A DNA stretch of 64,000 nucleotides from assembly GCF_000341085.1 (NCBI RefSeq), contig NZ_ANBA01000002.1, positions 372,001 through 436,000 on the forward strand. Reading direction: 5' to 3'. The first letter of the stretch is position 1. Each line of letters starts with the position of its first letter. The notes beneath the pieces are model-generated. The model was not told where the DNA came from. It made no database searches and saw only the letters and a list, made by a program, of their open reading frames with translations. This stretch comes from Nocardiopsis ganjiahuensis DSM 45031. GTDB lineage: Bacteria > Actinomycetota > Actinomycetes > Streptosporangiales > Streptosporangiaceae. Both the position numbers and the translations under genes were made by a program. Positions 25,013-34,541 of the stretch are shown piece after piece.

Positions 25013-26914
25013 CTAGCCGGGGAAGGTCGGCGAACCGCCCTCCACCACGTTCTGCCAGTTCAAGGGGTCGTTGGACACCCAGATATTACCGTCGTCCGAA
25101 CCCGCGAGCAGGGGTTGGCCGGGTGCGCCGGAGATGGTGATCATCCCGGCGACCGGGGCGCCCGCGCTGGCTGCGGGCGTACCGCCGTCCAGGGCGACGA
25201 ACAGGGCCTGGGTGGTGCCGCCGTCCCGGCTCCCCAGGATGACCAACTGGTCGCTCGAACGCCAGGAGACGCCGGTGACGTCCTCCAGTTCCTGGTCCGC
25301 GAGGCTGATGAAGGCGCCGACCGAGACCTGGCCGTCCTCGTCCTCCACCACCCGGCCGACCTGGAGCGAGCGCTCCCCGTCCCGTTCGGTGACCACGGCG
25401 GCGCGGGTACCGTCCCGGGAGATCCTGAAGTGCACCAAGGAGTGGTCCCTCAGCCCTCTGACCTCGGCCTGGACGACCTCGTCCCCGTCGCGCAGCAGCC
25501 ACAGCGCGGTGTCCCCGGGCGCAGGGGGGTCCTGGCCGCCCGTGGCGTCCATCCCGTCCTCGGCGTCCGCGTCCTCCGCCTGCTCGTCCTCCTCGTCGTC
25601 AGAGCGCGCGCTGTCCCTGGTCTCCTCCACCACCCAGAGATCGCCGTTCACGTCCCAGGACAGCTCGGTGAACATGCCGTCGCCGAGGACCTCCCGGGGT
25701 TCCGCCCCGGGGCTGGCGAAACTGGTGACGACCTCCCCGCCGCCCAGGGTGATGCCCGCGACGGTGCTCTCGTCGAGCGAGACCGCGAACCGGTCCAGCT
25801 GGATGTCCCCGGCGCCCAGGGGGCCGGGGACCCGCTCGGCGTCGTCGAAGGTGTCGGTCTCCCAGTCGGAGGCGGACCACAGCTGGCCCTCGTGCGTGAA
25901 GTAGGCGTTGACGTCCGGGGAGGTGGCTCCGGGGCTCAGCCGGGCCCAGTAGTCGCTGCCCGGGCGCGGCCGCTCGGAACTGTCCCAGTCCGAATGCGGG
26001 AAGCCGACCTCTTCGCCGTTGACCCGGAGGGTGAACTCCTGGATCTCGGGCAGCTGCCGCAGGGTCCAGGCGATCTGGGCGCCCATGCTGTACTCGTCCG
26101 GGTCGGGCACACCGCTGACGCTGATCAGGGCACGTTCGGAGTCGACCTCCGTGCGGGGGACGGTCCCCTCGGGGAAAGCGGACACCACGGCCGGGTCCAG
26201 CCAGTCGGTGGGACCGCCGGTGAGCTTGCGCAGCAGGCGGTCGGCCAGCTGGTCGGTGCTCACCGGCAGGTAGACCGGGTCCGGGACCAGCGCGGTCCCG
26301 GCCGGGTTGAGGTAGTAGAGGTTGAACGGGCGGTACGTGCGCTCGACGTCGAGCTGGCTGAGGATGATCTCGTCGGGCAGGTCCTGGATCCGCCACTCGC
26401 CCTCGGGATCGCCGTCCTCGCGGGCGAGCGTGAAGGTCTCCTCGAGCACGGTGCCGGTCTCGGTCGGAACGTACTTGCCGCTCTCGTCGATCGTGGCCGT
26501 CTCGTTGCTGCGGATCCGCACGGTGGCGCTGAGGCCGTCGGTGGAGATCTCGGAGTCCATGTCCACGGCGTCCAGGTCGGCGAAGACCCGCACGCCTCCG
26601 TCCGGGGACCACTCCTCGCTCATCTCGGGGAGCATGTAGCTGCGGGCGGCCTTGTGGTCCTCCTCGAAGCTGCCGAGGTCCTTGAGGAAGCCGTCGATGA
26701 GGCCTTCGGGCTCCACACCGGGCTGGGGCCCGGCGGGCAGGAGCCGCACGTAACCGCCGTAGGGGTCGCCCGAGCTGTCGCCGCCCTCGCCCGGCACGAC
26801 GGGGCCGGTCATGGGAACGCTCGCACAGGCCGCCAGGGACACGCAGGCGAGCGCTCCCGCCGCGGCGGTACGCGCGACCCGGACCAGGCGTCCTGGACTC
26901 CTCACGTCGCTCAC
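25013..26914 (-). CDS. lpqB: Lipoprotein LpqB, accessory to MtrAB
   Basis: A 633-residue cell-surface lipoprotein that modulates the MtrB sensor. The signal ends in the lipobox VSLAACAS. A GerMN-like domain follows (TVLEETFTLARED, PLNL-type NLYYLNPAGTALVPDPVYLP), then a C-terminal beta-propeller-like domain with repeated W/DG strands ending NDPLNWQNVVEGG. The GTG start overlaps the mtrB stop by 4 bases, so mtrA-mtrB-lpqB is one coupled operon. Confidence 0.95.
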   Translation of the reverse strand: MSDVRSPGRLVRVARTAAAGALACVSLAACASVPMTGPVVPGEGGDSSGDPYGGYVRLLPAGPQPGVEPEGLIDGFLKDLGSFEEDHKAARSYMLPEMSEEWSPDGGVRVFADLDAVDMDSEISTDGLSATVRIRSNETATIDESGKYVPTETGTVLEETFTLAREDGDPEGEWRIQDLPDEIILSQLDVERTYRPFNLYYLNPAGTALVPDPVYLPVSTDQLADRLLRKLTGGPTDWLDPAVVSAFPEGTVPRTEVDSERALISVSGVPDPDEYSMGAQIAWTLRQLPEIQEFTLRVNGEEVGFPHSDWDSSERPRPGSDYWARLSPGATSPDVNAYFTHEGQLWSASDWETDTFDDAERVPGPLGAGDIQLDRFAVSLDESTVAGITLGGGEVVTSFASPGAEPREVLGDGMFTELSWDVNGDLWVVEETRDSARSDDEEDEQAEDADAEDGMDATGGQDPPAPGDTALWLLRDGDEVVQAEVRGLRDHSLVHFRISRDGTRAAVVTERDGERSLQVGRVVEDEDGQVSVGAFISLADQELEDVTGVSWRSSDQLVILGSRDGGTTQALFVALDGGTPAASAGAPVAGMITISGAPGQPLLAGSDDGNIWVSNDPLNWQNVVEGGSPTFPG

Positions 26915-28725
26915 AGAGCCTCCTCTTCGTCGACTCCGGCTCGGCCCCTCGCCGGGCCCTTCGGTTCCCCTGCCGCGCTGTCTCCGTCCCTGGCCGCGCC
27001 GTGCTCCTTGGCGCCGCCCTCCTTGTCACCGAAGGCCGTGAAGTTGCGGCCCAGGGCGATCTCCGGCGGAACCAGGGGCAGCGGGGACCCGCGCAGTTCG
27101 GCCCCGGAGCGCCGCGGCAGGGACAGGCGGAACTGCGAGCCCTGCCCCGGAAGGCCCCAGGCCTGGAGCCAGCCGCCGTGCAGGGTGGCGTCCTCCTTGG
27201 CGATGGACAGGCCGAGACCGGTGCCCCCGGTGGTGCGCACCCGGGAGTAGTCGGCCCGCCAGAAGCGGTCGAAGCACAGGTGCTCCTCCCCCTCCTTGAG
27301 ACCCACCCCGTAGTCGCGCACGGCCACCGCGATGGCGTCGCGGTCGCCCGCGGCGGCGACCACCACGTCCCGCCCCTCGCTGTGCTCGATGGCGTTGACC
27401 ACGAGGTTGCGCAGGATGCGGTTGATCCGCCGGGTGTCGAACTCGGCGACGCAGGGTTCGGCGGGCAGGCGCAGGACCACCTTGATGCCGCGGCGTTCGG
27501 CGATCTGCTCCGCGTCACCGACCGCCTTCATCACCGAGTCGCGGATGTCCGCGGACTCGATGCCGAGGGTGGCGGCGCCCGCGTCGTGGCGGCTGATCTC
27601 CAGCAGGTCCGCCAGGAGCTCCTCGAACCGTTCGACCTGGCTCTGGAGCAGCTCCACGGAACGCCGGTGGGAGGAGTCGAGCTCCTCGCGGTCGTCGAAG
27701 AGCAGGTCCCCGGCCATCCGGATGGTGGTGAGCGGGGTGCGGAGCTCGTGGGAGACGTCGGAGACGAACTGGCGCTGGAGCTTGGACAGCTCCTCCAGCT
27801 CCTGGATCTTCTCCTGGAGGTTGCCCGCCATGTCGTTGAAGGACATCGCGAGCCGGGCGAGGTCGTCCTCGCCCTGCACCGTCATGCGTTCGGTGAGGTC
27901 CCCCGCGGCCAGGCGTTCGGCCGACTGCGCGGCCGAGCGCACCGGTGTGACCACCAGGCGGGTGATCATGAACGCGATGAGCCCGAGGAGGATCACCAGC
28001 AGTACCGCGACCAGCGCGACCGTGCCCTGGACCAGGTCCAGGATCTCCTGCTCGTGCTGGAGCGGGAAGATGTAGTAGAGCTCGTAGGCGTGGGTCAGCT
28101 GGGCGCCGACGACCAGGGCCGGCTCGACCGAACCGTCCTCCATGTCGATGCGCGTGTACGTGTGGTACTGCTGATCGTGCACCTCGGACTGGCGGACCTG
28201 TTCGACCAGGCGCGGTGGGACGCTGCCCTCGCCGGTGGCCCAGCCGAGCTCGTCGCTCACCGAGGGCAGGATGAACACGCTGTAGAGCCCGGTGTCGCCG
28301 CTGCGGCTGGTCAGCTCACTCGCGATGTTGTTCAGCAGCCGGTTGCGGTCGCCGATCTCGTTTTCCTGGAGTTCGACGAGCGCGTAGTTCAGCCCGGCGC
28401 GGTGGTCGTTGACCGCCGCGTCGACCTTGGCGTCCAGCAGACCGCCGCGCACCTCGGAGATCAGCACGTATCCCAGTCCGGCCATGACCAGCAGGGACAG
28501 GACCAGGGTCGTGCTGATGACCCTCAGGTGCAGCGAGCGGCGCCAGTTGGTGTGCACCCCGCGCACCAACGCGCGGGCCGCGCGTTGGGCGAGGAGGTAG
28601 GCACGGGTCAGGCCCGTGTTGTTGTCACGCCAACGGCCCCCGGTCTCGGACAGGCCGGCGGGAGGGGCGGACCGCTCCCCCTCGGAGTCGGCCCCCCGCC
28701 CCTCCTCGGGTTCGGACGCGGTCAT
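26911..28725 (-). CDS. mtrB: Sensor histidine kinase MtrB
   Basis: A 604-residue membrane sensor pairing with MtrA to couple cell-wall growth, septation and development. Transmembrane segments lie near 66-90 and 235-258, flanking an extracellular domain of about 145 residues. HAMP follows (265-315), then HisKA FVSDVSHELRTPLTTIRMAG with His326, and the ATPase domain with NLVVNAIEHSEG (N box) and GGTGLGLSIAKED (G box). An unusual C-terminal tail of about 60 charged residues (AKEHGAARDGDSAAGEPKGP) follows. It starts 16 bp after mtrA. Confidence 0.97.
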   Translation of the reverse strand: MTASEPEEGRGADSEGERSAPPAGLSETGGRWRDNNTGLTRAYLLAQRAARALVRGVHTNWRRSLHLRVISTTLVLSLLVMAGLGYVLISEVRGGLLDAKVDAAVNDHRAGLNYALVELQENEIGDRNRLLNNIASELTSRSGDTGLYSVFILPSVSDELGWATGEGSVPPRLVEQVRQSEVHDQQYHTYTRIDMEDGSVEPALVVGAQLTHAYELYYIFPLQHEQEILDLVQGTVALVAVLLVILLGLIAFMITRLVVTPVRSAAQSAERLAAGDLTERMTVQGEDDLARLAMSFNDMAGNLQEKIQELEELSKLQRQFVSDVSHELRTPLTTIRMAGDLLFDDREELDSSHRRSVELLQSQVERFEELLADLLEISRHDAGAATLGIESADIRDSVMKAVGDAEQIAERRGIKVVLRLPAEPCVAEFDTRRINRILRNLVVNAIEHSEGRDVVVAAAGDRDAIAVAVRDYGVGLKEGEEHLCFDRFWRADYSRVRTTGGTGLGLSIAKEDATLHGGWLQAWGLPGQGSQFRLSLPRRSGAELRGSPLPLVPPEIALGRNFTAFGDKEGGAKEHGAARDGDSAAGEPKGPARGRAGVDEEEAL

Positions 28726-28741
28726 GTGGGTCCCGGACGGG

Positions 28742-29419
28742 TCAGGCGGTTCCGGCCTTGTAGCCGACGCCGCGAACGGTCACGACGACCTCGGGGTGCT
28801 CCGGGTCCTTCTCGATCTTCGCGCGCAGGCGCTGCACGTGCACGTTGACCAGGCGCGTGTCAGCGGCGTGGCGGTAGCCCCAGACCTGCTCGAGCAGGAC
28901 CTCTCGCGTGAAGACCTGGCGCGGCTTGCGGGCCAGGGCGACGAGGAGGTCGAACTCCAGCGGGGTGAGGCTGATCTGCTCTCCGTCACGGCGCACCGCG
29001 TGGCCGGCGACGTCGATGGTGATGTCACCGATCTGGAGGACCTCGGGCGCGGGCTCCTCGGTGCGGCGCAGGCGTACCCGCACGCGGGCGACGAGCTCCT
29101 TGGGCTTGAAGGGCTTGACGATGTAGTCGTCGGCGCCCGACTCCAGACCGAGGACGACGTCGACGGTGTCGCTCTTGGCGGTGAGCATGACGATGGGAAC
29201 CCCGGACTCGGCGCGGATCTGACGGCACACGTCGATCCCGTCGGCCCCGGGCAGCATCAGGTCGAGGAGAACCAGATCGGGCTTGGTCTCGCGGAAGGCC
29301 TCCAGAGCCTTGTCCCCGTCGTGAACGAACGAGGGCTCGAACCCTTCACCCCGCAACACGATGCCCAGCATCTCGGCGAGGGCGAGGTCATCGTCGACAA
29401 CCAGTACACGTCCCTTCAT
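28742..29419 (-). CDS. mtrA: Response regulator MtrA (OmpR/PhoB family)
   Basis: A 225-residue regulator. The receiver domain has the acidic pocket VVDDD at the start, phospho-acceptor Asp53 in LVLLDLMLPGADG, Thr in MLTAKSD and KPFKPKELVARV. The winged-helix DNA-binding domain ends VWGYRHAADTRLVNVHVQR and TVRGVGYKAG. The ATG at 29419 (MKGRVLVVDDD) matches other MtrA proteins; an in-frame TTG at 29437 is an alternative, and neither has a good Shine-Dalgarno sequence. It begins the mtrA-mtrB-lpqB operon. Confidence 0.97.
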   Translation of the reverse strand: MKGRVLVVDDDLALAEMLGIVLRGEGFEPSFVHDGDKALEAFRETKPDLVLLDLMLPGADGIDVCRQIRAESGVPIVMLTAKSDTVDVVLGLESGADDYIVKPFKPKELVARVRVRLRRTEEPAPEVLQIGDITIDVAGHAVRRDGEQISLTPLEFDLLVALARKPRQVFTREVLLEQVWGYRHAADTRLVNVHVQRLRAKIEKDPEHPEVVVTVRGVGYKAGTA

Positions 29420-29877
29420 CGGTGTGTGCGGCGCCAAGCGTCCGCCACCGCCTTGTGGGCGGGGGGATCCCGGCGCCTACTCCTCTCTCCTGGAACACTC
29501 AAGCGGCGTCAGTGGTCGGTGCCCGTGTCCCCCTGTTTCGGGGAACGCTCCCCTGTATGCGAGGAACTGCGTTTGGTCTCCCCAACCTTGCCAGCTTCGG
29601 ACAGTGTTGGAAGAGAGGTCAGCGCTGTTGGGCCCTTTTGGACCGTTTTCGGTCACCGGCGGCGTCGTCCCTGGCTATGAAGGCCCAGAAAGCTTCGTGA
29701 CTTGGCCGGTTGGTAACAGAAAGCATACAAAAGGAATGAAGTGCGTCGGTTGTCCTGGGACACACTCCAGCACCACCGAGAAGCGGTGGAACCGGCCGGT
29801 AGGTTGGTTTCCGACACGTCAGAATTGGCGCGAATACGCTCGCGCACAGTAACCGAACCTCATGGAGGGCGGGGCAG
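29420..29877. other. Divergent promoter region of mtrA and the membrane/MoxR cluster
   Basis: About 458 bp with lower GC (29600-29860). On the plus strand TTGGCC (29702-29707), a 16-bp spacer and CATACA (29724-29729) could be a promoter for the gene at 29878. A small stem, CCACCG-AGAAG-CGGTGG, is at 29773-29789. No gene is supported. Confidence 0.4.
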
Positions 29878-31515
29878 ATGAGCCAGGAGGACGACCACCG
29901 GGAGAGGCCGGGGGACACCCCGGACAGCCCCGAGGAACAGGGGTCGCCCGCATCTGGAGACACCCCCGGTGCCGGCGGCTGGGCCGCACCGGGACAGGGA
30001 TCCGCCGACACTCCGGCGGAGAGCGGCCCCACGTCCCCGCAGCCCGGCTACGAAACACCCGGCCAGGCCGAAACCGGCTACGGGACACCCGCGCCCCCTC
30101 CGGGGTACGCGCCCCGGAGCGGCCAGGAGCCGCAGGGGTACGGCCCGCAGGGGTACGGCCCGCAGGGGTACGGCCCGCAGGGTCCGGGTGGCCCGTCCGA
30201 TTACTCCCCCCAGGGCCAAGGTGGCGTCCCCGGTCACGGTCCCTCCGGCCAGAACGCCCCCGGCTACGGACCCCCTCCCGGTTACGGAGCCCCCGGCTAC
30301 GGGCCCCCCGGCCACGGAGCCCCCGGCTACGGTCCCCCTCCCGGTTACGGCGCCCCCGGCCAGGGCACTCCCCCGGGGTACGGAGCCCCGGGCGGGCCCT
30401 CCGGCTACGGCGCACCCGGGCAGGGCGGCCCTTCCGGCTACGGCGCACCCGGCTACGGCGAGCAGGGCCCGCGTCCGCAGCCGATCAAGCCCGGTGTGGT
30501 CGCGCTCCGGCCGATGTCGCTCGGCGACATCTTCAACGGCGCGTTCAGCTACATCCGCGACAACCCGCGGACCACCTTCGTGCTCTCCCTGCTGGTCATG
30601 GCGATCGCCTCGATCGTCAGCACCGTCGCCGCGACCTGGCTCACCGGCGACACCGCCGAGGTCCTCACCTCGTTCGACGAGATCATGGCGGACCCGGCCG
30701 CGTTCGACCCCGACGACCCGATGTTCCAGACGTCGCCGCTGGCCACGCTGCTGGGCTTCGTCGGCGACCTCATCCTCCTGGTCGGCGGGGCGGTCCTGCT
30801 GGGCCTGCTCGCGGCGGTCGTGGGTATGGCGGTGCTCGGCTACCGGCTCACCATCGGGCAGGCGTGGGAGGCCGTGCGCGGCCGGATCGGCGCCATCATC
30901 GGCCTGGCCTTCATCAAGCTGGGCATCCAGCTCGTCATCGCCGTCGTCCTGGTCATCGCGCTCTTCGTCGCCCTCTTCCTGGGCCTCATCGTCGGCTTCG
31001 GGGCCGAGAACATCGGGGCGGGCATCGCTGTCGGCCTGCTGCTCCTGGTCGTGGGCGGTCTGATCGTCGGCGCTCCGGCCCTGTGGATCTGGATCCGGCT
31101 CTACTACGCCATGCCCCTGGTCGTGCTGGAGCGGCTCGGCCCGGGCCAGGCCATCGCCCGCTCGTGGCGGCTCTCCCGGAACGCCTGGTGGCGCACGCTC
31201 GGCTACTGGCTGCTGGCGCTCCTGATCGTGATGGTGGTGAACATGGTCCTGGGTGTGCCGGTCGGCCTCCTCACCCCCTTCCTCGCCTTCAACGACGGGC
31301 TGGGGACCTTCGGCCCGATCCTGGTCGGTGTGATCACCTACGTGGTCACCGTGCTGATCTACGCCCTCACCCAGCCCTTCGTCGCCGGAGTGAACACCCT
31401 CCTCTACATCGACCTGCGGATGCGCCATGAGGGCCTGGACCTGCAGCTGCACCAGATCGCGCAGCGCGGTCAGGCGGTCGGACCGGAGATCTACCTTCCG
31501 GGGTACCGCACGTGA
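29878..31515 (+). CDS. Polytopic membrane protein with Pro/Gly/Tyr-rich N-terminus (DUF7544 / GDPD membrane-domain-like)
   Basis: A 545-residue protein. Residues 1-200 are disordered and rich in GYGPQ, GYGAPG and GYGPPG repeats. Then KPGVVALRPMSLGDIFNGAFSYIRDNPRTTF introduces a membrane domain with about six hydrophobic segments and ending LLYIDLRMRHEGLDLQLHQI, which resembles the membrane region linked to glycerophosphodiester phosphodiesterases. It opens a cluster conserved in actinobacteria next to mtrA. Its stop overlaps the next start by GTGA. Function unknown; the tail could mediate protein contacts. Confidence 0.8.
   Translation: MSQEDDHRERPGDTPDSPEEQGSPASGDTPGAGGWAAPGQGSADTPAESGPTSPQPGYETPGQAETGYGTPAPPPGYAPRSGQEPQGYGPQGYGPQGYGPQGPGGPSDYSPQGQGGVPGHGPSGQNAPGYGPPPGYGAPGYGPPGHGAPGYGPPPGYGAPGQGTPPGYGAPGGPSGYGAPGQGGPSGYGAPGYGEQGPRPQPIKPGVVALRPMSLGDIFNGAFSYIRDNPRTTFVLSLLVMAIASIVSTVAATWLTGDTAEVLTSFDEIMADPAAFDPDDPMFQTSPLATLLGFVGDLILLVGGAVLLGLLAAVVGMAVLGYRLTIGQAWEAVRGRIGAIIGLAFIKLGIQLVIAVVLVIALFVALFLGLIVGFGAENIGAGIAVGLLLLVVGGLIVGAPALWIWIRLYYAMPLVVLERLGPGQAIARSWRLSRNAWWRTLGYWLLALLIVMVVNMVLGVPVGLLTPFLAFNDGLGTFGPILVGVITYVVTVLIYALTQPFVAGVNTLLYIDLRMRHEGLDLQLHQIAQRGQAVGPEIYLPGYRT
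30136..30180 (+). repeat. Three identical 15-bp tandem repeats inside the Pro/Gly/Tyr-rich segment
   Basis: GGGTACGGCCCGCAG occurs three times head to tail and encodes GYGPQ three times. Nucleotide identity, not just amino acid similarity, suggests recent slippage expansion. Confidence 0.9.
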
Positions 31516-32216
31516 GGCCCCTCCACACCGCTCCCCTGGAGGTGACCCGGGAGGAGGGCCGACGGCGTGCGATCGAGGAGTTGTCCGACCCCCTGTACGG
31601 GGAGAGCGAACCCTCCCTGATCGACCGCTTCCTCGCCTGGCTGGGCGAGCTCCTGGACCGGCTGGCCTCGGCCGGCGGAGGGGTCGTGCCGGGCGGGTGG
31701 ATCCTGGCCGTCGTGCTGCTGGTGGTCCTGGTCCTGGTCGTCGTCCTGATCGTCTACCTGCGCCCCTCCCGCAACCGCCGGGTCGAGATGCCGCTGCACG
31801 AGGGCGAGGTCCGCTCCGCCGCCGACCACCGCACGGCCTCCGACCGGTGCGAGGCCGAGGGCGACTTCGCCGGGGCCGTGACCGAGCGCCTGCGTGCGAT
31901 CAGCGTCGACCTGGAGGAACGGGTGATCGTCGGTCCCCGCGCCGGGCGGACCGCCACCGAGCTGGCCGCCGAGGCCGCCCGAACGCTGCCCGGTGAGGCC
32001 GAGGGCCTGCACGAGGGCGCCCGGATCTTCAACGACGTGGCCTACGGCGACCGCCCCGCCACCGCCGAATCCGCGCGGGTCATGCGTGAGCTGGACGGAC
32101 GGCTGAGCGCGGCCCGCCCGGTGCTCACCGACGACGCGCCGCCCGGTCCCGCCGTCCCCCTGTCCCACAACAGTCCGCCGCCCGGCGGCCGGTCCCACAA
32201 CGAAGGGCGCCGATGA
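31512..32216 (+). CDS. DUF4129 domain membrane protein
   Basis: A 234-residue protein with an N-terminal region EVTREEGRRRAIEELSDPLYG, one strong transmembrane helix (about 62-84) and a C-terminal cytosolic DUF4129 domain (DHRTASDRCEAEGDFAGAVTERLRA ... GRTATELAAEAA ... FNDVAYGDRPA). Transglutaminase-like and MoxR-linked operons often carry this domain. GTG start overlaps the previous stop; its own stop overlaps the next ATG. The function is unknown, presumably in a membrane complex with its neighbours. Confidence 0.88.
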   Translation: MRPLHTAPLEVTREEGRRRAIEELSDPLYGESEPSLIDRFLAWLGELLDRLASAGGGVVPGGWILAVVLLVVLVLVVVLIVYLRPSRNRRVEMPLHEGEVRSAADHRTASDRCEAEGDFAGAVTERLRAISVDLEERVIVGPRAGRTATELAAEAARTLPGEAEGLHEGARIFNDVAYGDRPATAESARVMRELDGRLSAARPVLTDDAPPGPAVPLSHNSPPPGGRSHNEGRR

Positions 32217-33421
32217 CGACCACCGCGCCGCCCGAGCCGCGGTCGCACATCCCGGCCTCCCCGCTGCCGGGGTCGGCCTCGCAGGGTTCCGCCGCAGGAC
32301 GCCTGTGGCGGGCCGGCCGCCTGCCGCTCGCCGTCATCACCGTGCTGGTCGTGGCGGCGGTCCTGCTGTCCCTGGGAAAGGAGCGGTTCCCCACCGGCCA
32401 CCTGGAGCCCGACAACCCCGCCCCCGGCGGTTCCCGTGCCCTGGTGCAGCTGCTCCAGGAGGACTCGAACGTCACCGTCACCCGTGGCTCCGAGGCCGCG
32501 GTACGGGCCGTGGAGCGAGCGGGGGACGACACCCTGCTGGTGCTCTTCCTCGACCACCGCCTGCTCCCCGAGGAGCTGGACACCCTGGCCGGGTTGGAGA
32601 CCGACACCGTGCTGGTGCAGCCCTCCCTGCGATCCCTCCACACCTTCGCGCCGGGCGCGGACGTGACCGGCCGGGCCCAGGACGAACGCACCCTCGAACC
32701 CGACTGCGCGCTGCCCGCGGCGACCGCCGCGGGTGGCACCGGGCTCGTGGGCGAGCTGTACTCCGCCGAGCCGGGGGTGGAGGCCCTGGGCTGCTACCCG
32801 GCCCCCGGCGGCTCGGCCATGCTCCAGGTGGCCGCCCCCGACGGCAGCACCACGACGGTCCTGGGCACCGGGGGCCCGCTCACCAACCGCGAGCTGGACA
32901 CCGCGGGCAACGCGTCCCTGATGCTGAACCTGCTCTCCGCCGAGGACGTGGTGTGGCTGCGTCCCGACCCGCCGACGGAGGTCGGGAGCGCCACCCTGTG
33001 GGAGCTCGTCCCGCCGGGCCTGCGCTGGTCGTTGGTCCCGCTGGCGCTGACCCTGCTGCTGTTCGCCCTCTGGCGCGGGCGGCGGATGGGCGCGCTGGTC
33101 CCGGAGTCGCTCCCCGTGGTGGTGCGGGCCACGGAGACCACCGAGGGCCGCGCCGGGCTGTACCAGGCCGGCAAGGCGCGCGACCGCGCGGTGTCGGCGC
33201 TGCGCGAGGGCTTCCTGGAACGTTCGGTCCCCAGGCTGGGCCTGCACGCGGACGCCGGACCGAACGCGGTCGTGGCGGCCGTGGCCGCCCGGACCGGGGA
33301 GGACCCCCAGGCGCTGCGGCCGCTGTTGTACCCGGTCCGGCCGGACCCGTACACGGCGGACGACGCGGCGATGCTGCGGCTCGCCGAGGAGATCGACCAG
33401 CTCTCGGGACGGCTGCGGTGA
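32213..33421 (+). CDS. DUF4350 domain membrane protein
   Basis: A 402-residue protein. A polar start and a transmembrane helix (about 38-58) precede an external domain with PGGSRALVQLLQEDSNVTVTRGS, like the DUF4350 Rossmann-type sensor fold. A second helix (LRWSLVPLALTLLLFALW) and a cytosolic tail with KARDRAVSALREGFLERSVPRL follow. It is coupled to the DUF4129 gene by ATGA. Part of the MoxR cluster; function unknown. Confidence 0.85.
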   Translation: MTTTAPPEPRSHIPASPLPGSASQGSAAGRLWRAGRLPLAVITVLVVAAVLLSLGKERFPTGHLEPDNPAPGGSRALVQLLQEDSNVTVTRGSEAAVRAVERAGDDTLLVLFLDHRLLPEELDTLAGLETDTVLVQPSLRSLHTFAPGADVTGRAQDERTLEPDCALPAATAAGGTGLVGELYSAEPGVEALGCYPAPGGSAMLQVAAPDGSTTTVLGTGGPLTNRELDTAGNASLMLNLLSAEDVVWLRPDPPTEVGSATLWELVPPGLRWSLVPLALTLLLFALWRGRRMGALVPESLPVVVRATETTEGRAGLYQAGKARDRAVSALREGFLERSVPRLGLHADAGPNAVVAAVAARTGEDPQALRPLLYPVRPDPYTADDAAMLRLAEEIDQLSGRLR

Positions 33422-33458
33422 GCCCGCGCGTCGGCCGTCCCCCCTGGGGCCGGCACCG

Positions 33459-33494
33459 CGACCGCCGGAACCCGCACGACCGCCGGAACCCGCA
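33459..33494 (+). repeat. Tandem 18-bp direct repeat before moxR
   Basis: CGACCGCCGGAACCCGCA occurs twice head to tail in the 136-bp gap between the DUF4350 gene and moxR. Its role is unknown. Confidence 0.8.
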
Positions 33495-33557
33495 CGGCCC
33501 CCACAGACGAGAACAGACCCCAGAGGTCACCGAGGTATCGAGAGAGGTAGACGGCAC

Positions 33558-34541
33558 GTGAGCGCCTTCACACCCGAGGCACTGCCTTCCGCCGACGAGG
33601 CCCGGGCGGCACTGACCGCCCTGCGCCGCGAGGTGGCCAAGGCGGTCGTGGGCCAGGACGAGACGGTGACCGGTCTGGTCGTGGCACTGCTGTGCCGCGG
33701 CCACGTACTGCTGGAGGGCGTGCCGGGTGTCGCCAAGACACTGCTCGTGCGCACGGTCTCGCAGGCCCTGTCACTGGACCACAAACGGGTGCAGTTCACC
33801 CCCGACCTGATGCCGGGCGACGTGACGGGTTCGCTCGTCTACGACCAGCACACGGCGAAGTTCGAGTTCATGCAGGGGCCGGTCTTCACCAACCTGCTGC
33901 TGGCGGACGAGATCAACCGGACCCCGCCCAAGACCCAGGCCTCGCTGCTGGAGGCCATGGAGGAGCGACAGGTCACCGTCGAGGGGCGCCCCATGGCGCT
34001 GCCGGACCCGTTCATGGTGGCGGCCACCCAGAACCCGGTCGAGTACGAGGGCACCTACCCGCTGCCCGAGGCGCAGCTGGACCGGTTCCTGCTGAAGGTG
34101 ACCGTCCCGCTGCCCGAGCGCAACGCGGAGGTGGCGATGCTGGGCCGCCACGCCGCCGGCTTCGACCCGAGCGACCTGACCGCCGCCGGGGTGACCGCCG
34201 TGGCCGGCGCCGCAGAGCTGCACGCCGCCCGCAACGCGGTGGCCGGTGTGCGTATCGCCCCCGAGGTCCTCGGCTACATCGTGGACCTGTGCCGGGCCAC
34301 CCGGTTCTCCGCCTCCCTCCAGCTGGGCGCCTCCCCCCGCGGTGCGACGGCGCTGCTGAAGACCAGCCGCGCGTGGGCGTGGCTGTCCGGCCGCGACTAC
34401 GTGACCCCCGACGACGTCAAGGCCCTGGCCAAGGGCACCCTGCGGCACCGGATCGGACTGCGCCCGGAGGCCGAGCTGGAGGGCGCCACCGCCGACGGGA
34501 TCCTGGACGGTGTGCTCGCCTCCGTCCCGGTGCCCCGCTGA
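33558..34541 (+). CDS. moxR: MoxR-family AAA+ ATPase
   Basis: A 327-residue AAA+ chaperone-like ATPase. Walker A is LLEGVPGVAKTLLVRT, Walker B LLLADEINRTPPKTQASLLEAM, sensor 1 MVAATQNPVEYEGTYPLPEAQLDRF, and the AAA lid ends LKTSRAWAWLSGRDYVTPDDVK. MoxR proteins act with DUF58/VWA partners to mature or insert metal into protein complexes. The GTG start follows GAGAGAGGT. The stop overlaps the DUF58 start (TGATG). Confidence 0.95.
   Translation: MSAFTPEALPSADEARAALTALRREVAKAVVGQDETVTGLVVALLCRGHVLLEGVPGVAKTLLVRTVSQALSLDHKRVQFTPDLMPGDVTGSLVYDQHTAKFEFMQGPVFTNLLLADEINRTPPKTQASLLEAMEERQVTVEGRPMALPDPFMVAATQNPVEYEGTYPLPEAQLDRFLLKVTVPLPERNAEVAMLGRHAAGFDPSDLTAAGVTAVAGAAELHAARNAVAGVRIAPEVLGYIVDLCRATRFSASLQLGASPRGATALLKTSRAWAWLSGRDYVTPDDVKALAKGTLRHRIGLRPEAELEGATADGILDGVLASVPVPR

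Noticed and set aside
29702-29729. MtrA autoregulatory site upstream of mtrA
   Set aside because: Only isolated GTAAC elements are present in the intergenic region, not the required repeat.
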